A stretch of 30,452 nucleotides of DNA, from NCBI RefSeq assembly GCF_000003815.2, contig NC_049980.1, positions 12,480,443 through 12,510,894 of the forward strand, written 5' to 3'. Of this stretch, positions 1 to 8,014 are shown one piece after another. The translations under genes and the position numbers were made by a program. This stretch comes from Branchiostoma floridae (lineage: Eukaryota > Chordata > Leptocardii > Amphioxiformes > Branchiostomatidae). Below the pieces are notes generated by a model. It ran no database searches, was not told the origin of the DNA, and saw only the letters and a list, made by a program, of their open reading frames with translations. Positions within the stretch are counted from its first letter, which is position 1, and each line of letters opens with the position of its first letter.

Positions 1-76
1 AATAAAGTCTTCATCAGTGTGGGTCTGTGAGAAGCTTTCCCTGTAGACTCTTCCTTTCCTTTGTGACTTTCTCCAT
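1..76 (-). CDS. Partial exon of the same minus-strand gene, running off the left edge
   Basis: A minus-strand acceptor (TTGTTTTAG at 77-85) opens an exon whose first base completes the AG left by the upstream exon, giving Arg. It then reads WRKSQRKGRVYRESFSQTHT and DEDFI up to base 1 with no stop. The two exons together give a basic, hydrophilic stretch after the WNKIDGQYLVVYL segment. The remainder of the gene lies outside the window. No domain can be named. The intervening intron (77-104) would be only 28 nt, which is very short for an animal; this weakens the splice model, although the coding character of both pieces is good. Confidence 0.5.
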
Positions 77-104
77 CTAAAACAATGTACAAAAAAATTA
101 TTAC

Positions 105-180
105 CTCACAGGCGAGACAAGATATACAACAAGGTATTGGCCATCAATCTTGTTCCAGTGGTCTGACCAGTGGGTCTGTG
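105..180 (-). CDS. Internal exon of an unrecognised minus-strand gene
   Basis: Read on the minus strand, a pyrimidine-rich acceptor (TTTCCTGTAGCAG, at 181-193) precedes a 76-nt stretch that ends at a donor, GTGAG|GTAATA (exon end 105). In the only sensible frame it begins with two bases completing a codon and reads QTHWSDHWNKIDGQYLVVYL then VSPV, ending in phase 2. Phase 2 matches the next exon (complement 1-76), and both are open throughout. An acceptor one CAG earlier would start the exon at 183 and add one alanine. The protein family is not recognised. Low-complexity bias is absent and the residue mix (W, H, Y, D) looks like a folded domain. Confidence rests on matching splice sites and phases. 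Confidence 0.6.
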
Positions 181-391
181 CTGCTACAGGAAAGATTTAT
201 TCCCAGGCTAGAAAAGTGCTAAATAAACCTTTAAGCAAAAAAAAATAAGGTAACTTAAGGTATGCTTACTCTCATTAGATATAAAGGGACGCTTCTGGCT
301 TCAGAATGTGTCTTCAGTAAAACATGTACTAGTACAGTGAAAACAAGCTACCAAACAATTTCTTAGTTTGATATACTGTAAATGCAGAATT

Positions 392-1337
392 GTGTTACCT
401 GGTCCCCAGAGCTAAGAGCCACAAAGATATTACCTGTAAGATGTGTTACCTTGTCCCAAGAGATAAGAGCCACACAAATATTACCTGTGAGGTGCCCTAC
501 CTGGTCCCAAGAGCTAAGAGCCACGCAAATATTACCTGTAAGGTGCCCTACCTGGTCCGCAGAGCTAAGAGCCACGCAAATATTACCTGTAAGGTGCCCT
601 ACCTGGTCCCAAGAGCTAAGAGCCACGCAAATATTACCTGTAAGGTTCCCTACCTGGTCCCCAGAGCTAAGAGCCACGCAAATATTACCTGTAAGGTGCC
701 TCCCTGGTCCGCAGAGCTAAGAGCCACGCAAATATTACCTGTAAGGTGCCCTACCTGGTCCCCAGAGCTAAGAGCCACACGAATATTACCTGTAAGGTTC
801 CCTACCTGGTCCCCAGAGCTAAGAGCCACACAAATATCACCTGTAAGGTGCCCTACCTGGTCCCCAGAGGTAAGAGTCACACAAATATTACCTGTAAGGT
901 GCCCTCCCTGGTCCGCAGAGCTAAGAGCCACAGAAATATCACCTGTAAGGTGCCCTACCTGGTCCCCAGAGCTAAGAGCCACGCAAATATTACCTGTAAG
1001 GTGCCCTACCTGGTCCCCAGAGCTAAGAGCTGGTCCCCAGAGCTAAAAGCCACACGAATATTACCTGTAAGGTTCCCTCCCTGGTCCGCAGAGCTAAGAG
1101 CCACAGAAATATCACCTGTAAGGTGCCCTACCTGGTCCCCAGAGCTAAGACTCTGCTCTTAGTAAGAGCCACACGAATATCACCTGTAAGGTTCCCTACC
1201 TGGACCCCAGAGCCAAGAGCCACACAAATATTACCTGTGAGGTGCGTTACGTGGTCCCCAGAGCCAAGAGCCATACAATTATTACCTGTAAGGTGTGTTA
1301 CATGGTCCCCAGAGCTAAGAGCCAAGCAAATATTACA
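392..1337. repeat. 51-bp minisatellite, about 18-19 copies
   Basis: A unit of 51 bp recurs head to tail; unit starts can be followed at 491, 542 and 593. It contains CTGGTCCCCAGAGCTAAGAG followed by a variable CAC(A/G)(C/A/G)AAATAT segment and TTACCTGTAAGG. Because 51 is divisible by 3, frames on both strands stay open and yield fictitious 17-residue repeat proteins (for example DQVGHLTGNI on the minus strand). The array is irregular near 1030 (a shortened unit) and near 1150 (an inserted CTCTGCTCTT). The edge copies, which have TGTGTTAC in place of TGCCCTAC, are the most diverged, as expected for an array homogenised in its centre. I regard it as non-coding. Confidence 0.93.
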
Positions 1338-1378
1338 TTGATAGTCCCAGAAATACAATATTTCAGAACGAAACTTAC

Positions 1379-1391
1379 CAAATCTCGGCAT
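1379..1391 (-). CDS. Possible first coding exon of the left minus-strand gene
   Basis: On the minus strand ATGCCGAGATTTG is followed by a consensus donor, GTAAGT (1373-1378). It encodes MPRF plus one base (phase 1), exactly the phase needed by the acceptor of the exon at complement(105..180). If right, translation would start MPRFAQTHWSDHW, the gene would be head-to-head with HBS1L (ATG to ATG 339 bp), and the 51-bp minisatellite would lie in its first intron. The exon is tiny and the match may be chance. A transcript is needed to confirm it. Confidence 0.3.
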
Positions 1392-1729
1392 ACATTACCA
1401 AAGCCGACAACAAAATGGCGAGATTGCAGTAATCCCGCATGTGTGGGGAGAATTGACCAATAGGATTCAACTATTTGGCTCATTTAAATAATAGTATCCC
1501 GGCTGCTATCCACGGCTGCTCTGTGGCTATCACGGCAGGAGTTACCTCCACTGACCTGTTTTCTTCCTTTCTTTGCCAAGATGGCGGTCCATGATGTGAT
1601 GGAAGTCGGCTAACCTGTGTGTTGATGGCATTCTCTGCAAATTCGGTGGTTAGACAGCAATTTCGAGGAAAGAGTCTGGTGTATAACTAGTTAAAGGTTC
1701 CTGCAGCGGGCTTCCTATCAGAAGAAGCC
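1392..1729. promoter_or_regulatory. Putative bidirectional promoter and HBS1L 5' UTR
   Basis: Between the possible minus-strand start codon and the HBS1L ATG lie a CCAAT box (1457-1461, in TTGACCAATAGG) and two YY1-like motifs: AAAATGGCG at 1412-1420 and AAGATGGCGG at 1578-1587, the latter just after a pyrimidine tract (TTTTCTTCCTTTCTTTG). No TATA box is evident. The ATG inside the second YY1-like motif opens a ten-codon frame ending at TAA 1611-1613, which would be an upstream ORF if transcription starts before it. Promoter activity is inferred from motif content and gene position. Confidence 0.4.
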
Positions 1730-4700
1730 ATGTCACGTCACAGAAACATCCGATCTATGAACGTCCACGATGGTACTTATTTCTGCATCCTACCTTCTTC
1801 CTCCCAAAATATTTTGCTGACTATGCTTTGCTTTGTAATACTTGATGGGTTTGTGGGGTTTGACTTCCAAATTGTACATAGAATTTGCGAGAAGTATTGT
1901 TTATTCGTTTCACTTGTGTTCTTGTAGATCACACCTTTCTATAAGGTGTAAAAGTCAAGGCGAAGTTTGCTTTAAAAATAAATAAATACCGTAAGGCAGG
2001 GACGCAAAAATATTATAACTATAAGTAAGTAACTTAGTAAACAAACACAAATAGCAATATTAGTAGAGACCAGGTGTGCTTGTCTTCTTGAAAACTGTCT
2101 TCATCAGATAACTTTCAGTTTATGCTCAGGTTTGTTTAAAAGTTATGGAACCAAATTCGTTACACACATTTGTAAGGCCTAGGAAAAAAAATGTTGTGTT
2201 TCCTGTTTCAGTCCTGAAAAAATTAGGGTCGGTAGGTAGGGATTATCTTTTTTTTTTTCTTGTATTTTTTTTAGGCTGGCCAAAATTCTAGTGATACATA
2301 TTTACAATACAGTTGAACAAAGTAAACTGAAATGTATGATGACACTTGTCTTTCAATGTCAAACTTTAATTTTGTGCATGATAGATACATTTATCCTTCA
2401 TTAGATGGGACAAGCAGTGTTTTACTTCAATAGGAGGCAGGCTAAATAAAAATTCTAACTGGAAGCTATGTGACTCCACTGCCCACCCCAAAAAAAAGTC
2501 TAGGGTCGGCAGGTTTTTTTAGGGTAGGTAGGGAAACAGGAAACACAACATTTTTTTTCCTAGGCCTAACAGGTTGCAATACTCCCACACTGGCCAGTGC
2601 AACTGTGTATTTGCTGAAGTGGTGTAATTTTGCTGTGTAGTGTGTATTGTGCAACTGTATGTAAATTGCAGGGTCATGATAGCTTTGTAAGTAAAGCTAT
2701 GTTGATTCCTGTGTAACTATAAGCTCTTTGGCAGATTTCGCTACATATGTGCGGGCGACAGAATTCCTATGCAATATGTCAATGGTGAAGGCCCCTCAGA
2801 CTTAACAGTCTTGTCTCAACAATTGTTTTGATATGCGTGACAATGTCCAGAATGTAATGCATTACATCCTGGACATTGTTACTAGTGAATTAATTTAATG
2901 GCACTGGAAAATGGCGGAATGTTTCAAGTCAGCCGCCTCCACCTAGCCTGAGTACCATCCTCCGTAGTGACTGCTGGCTCACAACTTTCGCTTGTTATCC
3001 GTGGTTAGCAAGCGAAAGTAGTGAGCCAGCAGTCACTACGGAGGATGGTACTCAGGCTAGCCTTCACCTTGACATATCCAGAATTCTGTACCCCTGCATC
3101 TGTAGTGAAGTCTGCGAAAGAGCTTACTTAGTATTGATTTTAAAGCTTTGTCATATTGTAATTCATTGCAGTTGATCTTTGTACCTAGAATGTACATTTG
3201 TAACCTTAGTTAGTTAGAAGTTTCATGTATCATGTTAAAAAACCAGCACATGCTTTTTCCTTGTGTATGATAATGGTTGGATGATGTTGAAAATTTTGTT
3301 GAATATCAATTTATTTCATGATTTTCATCATCTTGAAAGAAACTATACATGTAGTTAAAATTGATAAGTTGTGATGACATACAAACCTCTGATGTTTTTT
3401 TATCCATTTCCAGAATATGAAGGGTATGATGATGTGTATGGTCACTCGGTAGAGGACGATTATGGGGTTTCTCCAGCAACAGGTAGGGATATATTCTCGT
3501 GAATGGATTATGTAACTTACAGTGTTTGCTGGTGCATGTAGATTGTATAAGCAATATAGATTTATAGTTTTCAGACATGCTTGAAGGTTACAAAGAAGTT
3601 TCACATTATGCTCTTACATTGACACTTGTAATAAATTTATGCAGGACCATCCATGATATTTTTCTCGCTGCTTTATTTTCAAGATGACCTCTCAACTGCA
3701 AATTAATGATAATGTGAAATTAAAATGCTTATACATTTCCAGCATATTTACTACTGTACTCTACTAGTACAGAATTGTTACAACTGCTAAAGCATTCTTT
3801 CTCTTTCTAATGCAAAATCACTTATCCACAGAAAGATATATAGTTACTTATGAAAGATCGAAATCCCAATGCTGCATAACATTTTTGTGCTCTGTCTGAA
3901 ATAACAAGTTAAAAAATAAAAGTAGTATGTCCTTCTGTAGTAGAAATGCATGACAATGTACACTTCCTCTCTTCCCTACAGAGGCCCAGTTCATGTACCG
4001 GAGGAGTGAAGCCCCTCGCCTCTCTTCCTTCATTGAGGAGTCAAAGAAAGAGTCTATAGAAGAGGAGGAAGAGTATGACTACGATGATCATGAAGACCAT
4101 GATCACTCCCTGTCTGACTCGCAAACCTTCCAATGGCCTCGCCTCAGTGATCAGAACGAAGGTACAAATGTACATGTACTTTGCTATTATTATCATCATC
4201 ATGTTGGGTTTGATAGAATATTTTTTTGTGTTAGGCCACAGCAAGACAATTCTGTGGATGACACTTACTTGATTTTTGCCTTAGATTTTGAAGAAAAGAA
4301 AAAACACATTTTGTTCCCATTCAAGAGAGCACCGTAATAGGGAAAAGTGACACTAGTGACATAGCCATGGGTGTTGTGAAAACAGGTGGTAGTTATAGTG
4401 ACAGAGATAAAGGCTACATTGTAAGTAGGTCTTCACACTAATATGATAATCTCTTTCTGCACTTCTGTTGCTTCAAGCTTATAGTACTTTGAAGTCTTAG
4501 AGTACTATGAAGAATATAGAAGATTTATATAAAAATTCAATTAGAGTATGATGATTGATATTTGTAATATGACAGTTGTGTGATGTGTGTAACTACATTT
4601 GCAGCACGGTTACGATCATGTCTGGAAGAGATCCAAAACGTGATTGGTGACAGCGTACCTCAGCATGTTCTAGTGGACACAGTCATGAGGTGTGACTATG

Positions 4701-7700
4701 ACCTGGAGAAGGCACTGGATGCTGTGCTGTCCATACAGGTGAGGTCTGCTTTATGAGATTTGCAGACTTTCCTTTTACATCTGCAAGGAACTTTTTGGAC
4801 AAATTGATCAGTAGTGAGTAAGTCCCCCTTTTCTCCAGATGGCAAACACTGAGCTACTGCACAGAAACCAGAATTGGATTTGTGTGACTCTTGATTTTAT
4901 AACATTATAATTGGAATGTGATGCAAGATGTAAGAGCATAATTTAAAAGACAACAAAACACATTTTTTTTACAATTGTTCTTTATCATTGAAATTTGTTG
5001 ACTGGTCTGTCAAATCTTTTGTCACTCCATGGTCACTCAATGGCTGCAGATGGTTGAATCGGTAAAATTGGAAGAATACTGGCCAATTCAAAAGTTTCTC
5101 TAAAGGTTGAGAATGAAAATATGATGTCGGTTCGAAACATGGAAAAATAAAGTTGATGATGATATCACTGTTGGCGTAGGGTGCCAAGGAGACTTCAGTG
5201 AGGAACTAACTGTATAGTGTTGTGTAGTACTGTAGTAAATAGAATACTAGTTTCCCACTGAAAATTATAAGCACATAACATATTATGATGTATTGTCTTT
5301 CGGTAAAATCATATATATTTCTTTTTCCCAACTCTCAATAGCTGGAGAATTTTGTACAGTATTTGATCTATGACAAAAATTATGATTCTATGATTATACA
5401 TGTAATTACCATTTAAAAATGACCCTTCTTCCTAGGACAAACCGAAGGAAGCCAGACCAATGCCCACAGCTGCTGCACCTCCTAGGACACAAGGTGGTTA
5501 TCTATAATGATTGTACTGTATATGTATACCTGGACTGGAGAAATTGAACATAGTCTTATATTCATAAGTGTAATGTATTCTTTAGATCTGAAGTCTTTAT
5601 AAAAGTGTAAAAAATTCAAGAACAAGTTTCTAGCATGCCAATATATAGATCTTGTGCATGTGTGTAGAAAGAGAATTCGCTATAATTTTAGTTCCTTCAT
5701 GCTGTCTGTAAATCTTAACTGCATAGTGTATGTAAAATATATCATAGTGAACAACAACATTTTCTGTATTTGGCAATTTATAGTACATGTAGAGTCAAAC
5801 CTGTACCAGTGACCACCTCTTCTTAGGACTACCTTGCAAATGTGACACTTCTTGGTGGCCCCATAGATAATTATTCTAAATGGCTCAAGCATTGACCACA
5901 TTGACCAGATTTTATCTTTGGCAGCTTTGACTGTTCTTTGCAATGTGAAGAAAAAAATCAAACAAAGGATTCAATGTCAGAATTATTACACATGCTCATG
6001 CTCACTTTGTGCCTTGTGTTTTTTCTTCCATTCGTGGCTCTGTGTCGCATTGGGCGCCATGGCAACACTCTGCCCTCCACCAACTCTGTCTTCACATGCT
6101 GGGCTTTCTGGAAGGTAAGAACACACATCTGTTGACTTGGCTAGCCCTTCTGGGTTGTTAAGACTGGGACACACAACTGTTGTAGAAGTCCCAACCTCAA
6201 AATCACTGTGCAGTACAGCAATGCCACCTAGTGATATACCTCCATTACGGCAGTCCACTTTGTCAAATCTCTTTCCTCCTACATCCAAACTTCCTACTAT
6301 GGGAGACAATCTTTTAAAGAACAAAAATACAGGCAGTAGTCCACTAATGAGCTTATCACAGCTTGCTGGTGTACATCTGGGCAGTGCTGAGACTGCAAAA
6401 AACATGTCACCAGTGGAGTCATCAGGTGTTGGCCATTCTCTTGGCAAGCTTAATCTGAATGTTTCTTCTTCCAAACCTCTATCACACAAGATAGGAAGTA
6501 AAAATGTTAGTGTAGATACAGTTGGACATAGTCAAGAAAGTAACAGTTCTACAATGAGCTTGTCAGAACTTGCCAACCTACATCTAAGTGGTGATGAGAA
6601 AATGAGTACTTCTCCATTCGGGTCCACTACAGGAACTCTTGGTGGGAAAATTATTCTTACTCAGGGAGGAAGCATAGAAAGTAGTGACATTCCCTCTTTG
6701 GGGGCTCAGAGTAGTCTCGGTCAAGTGCACCAAACATCTGCAAAGACAATGACTGACACAAACACCATAAGTAGTCTAAGTTCACTGTCATCTTTCGCAG
6801 TGAGTGACAAAGACACTGCCTCCGATGACAGAAGCTTGAAAATAGCTGCACATGGCACATCAGGTTTTTCTACCACAGACAGAAGCCAACATGGGATTTC
6901 AGTTGGTAAGACAGAGTCCTCAGGAGTTCTCTCAAGTTCACCAGGCCTTCTTTCAACCCCGTTGTCACAGCTAAGTAGCAGCCCCCTAGGATTGGGTGTG
7001 GGGTTATTGTCAAGGAGCACCTGTGGGTCTCAGAGCAATTCCTTACCAACAGGAGCTAGCCCACCACATCCTGTTTCAAATATTTCCCACTTAAGTGGCA
7101 GCCCTCAGAGCACTTTGTCCAGTTTGTCTGGTGTCAGTCAACTGTCGGGTTCAAACCAAGCAAGAAACTCATCATTGTTTGGGATGGGACAAAATGCAGG
7201 TCCTGTGAAACTTGGTGGTGGGTTGTCTTCATCTCAAGCACAAAGTGGTTTGCCGTTGACAATGCTGGGCAGTACTAGTAGTGGTAAGCTAGGTACAGTG
7301 AGTCTGTCCGACTATCAACTGTTAGGTCAGGGCTTCAGTGGCGGTAGTTTGGATGATCTTGGTCCTTTGGGATCACAGACTAGTAAGACAAATGTTGTAG
7401 ATAAGAAAACCACCAGCAGTAATGAAGGGATTGGAAGCCTCAACAAGTCTGGGCTTGGGAGTAGAAAAGATACCAGCATTGAAGGTAACAGGAAAGGGTC
7501 AGCTGCTTTGCAGCTCCCCCTGTCATCCCTGTGCAGTACTGCAGGTGATCCTTCATTGACAAGTGGTCTATTAGGCTCAACAGGTGGCATGCACATTGAC
7601 CTCAGCGCAGCTCTTAGAAAGGATGAACCAAGGCCTTTACATCTCTCTAGTAAGACTCAGGCTAAAACAAGCAGTAAAATTTTACCTGCTGCACAACATA

Positions 7701-8014
7701 TGTCCAAAAAAGTTCAGGAGTTTGAAGACAGACCACTCAGTCCATCTTTTTGGGAACAAAACATTTTTCTTCCAAAAGAAGCCATTTCTCGACCCTCTCC
7801 ATTCGCACAGGCACTCTGTTGTAAGGAATGTCGTTACATACGGGCAGGAAACCACCCCAGGTTTACCTATCATCATCAACGTAAAGGTCAGAGGTCAGTT
7901 TCACCAGTACAGGTTGCCCAGATTGTTCCCTTTGACTTTTCCACGCCCTCCCCAGATGACGTGGTGAAGAAAAAACAGAAGGCAGCTTTCACACGGCCAA
8001 ATGGCGTGGGATAA
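1730..8014 (+). CDS. HBS1L: HBS1L short isoform, SKI7-like (exons 1-5 plus alternative terminal exon)
   Basis: The join 1730-1772, 3414-3482, 3982-4161, 4605-4738, 5436-5493, 6186-8014 is 2313 nt, a 770-residue protein. It shares residues 1-161 with the GTPase isoform and then replaces the whole GTPase part with about 609 Ser/Gly/Leu-rich, probably disordered residues. In human, the corresponding HBS1LV3 isoform is the functional SKI7 homologue that links the cytoplasmic exosome to the SKI complex. In support, RPSPFAQAL (697-705) fits the RxxxFxxxL exosome-contact motif described for HBS1LV3, and the C-terminus carries [13 protein letters not shown] (743-755) followed by [10 protein letters not shown], a motif I associate with HBS1/SKI7 proteins. 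Terminal-exon choice is probably governed by competition between splicing to 10815 and polyadenylation after 8014. Confidence 0.82.

Larger units (their letters stand above)
1773..3413 (+). other. HBS1L intron 1, loaded with inverted-repeat elements
   Basis: The donor is CGATG|GTACTT and the acceptor TATCCATTTCCAG. I see no exon inside. It carries the TIR element 2176-2566, the palindrome 2840-2879 and the long hairpin 2943-3060, described separately. The remainder is AT-rich sequence without recognised features. Confidence 0.7.

Noticed and set aside
363-1391. Several overlapping open frames of 72-218 codons on both strands encoding 17-residue repeats
   Set aside because: They are a by-product of the 51-bp minisatellite, whose period is a multiple of three; all are mutually overlapping and lack independent support.
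4333-4425. Possible extra HBS1L exon between exons 3 and 4
   Set aside because: Exon 3 (phase 1, G) joins directly to CA at 4605 to give NEARLRSCL, which aligns with the human protein; no clean acceptor and phase for an insert.
5780-5900. AGTCAAACCTGTACCAGTGACCACC stretch (described in pieces) as a gene or RNA
   Set aside because: It looks like a fragment of a dispersed GACCACCT-type repeat; there is no second copy in the window to confirm it and no coding frame.
6137-6185. Start of the alternative exon at the TTG at 6137 or at an upstream ATG
   Set aside because: It is not a translation start. The exon joins exon 5 by splicing; the acceptor at 6184-6185 gives the correct phase and the upstream in-frame TAA (6116) closes the frame.
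5986-6489. 167-codon minus-strand frame opposite the start of the SKI7-like exon
   Set aside because: It overlaps the HBS1L alternative exon in antisense, has no recognisable domain, and is explained as a shadow of the plus-strand reading frame.
7584-7967. 127-codon plus-strand frame inside 6186-8014 in another phase
   Set aside because: Out of frame with the long open exon, whose phase matches exon 5; no family resemblance.
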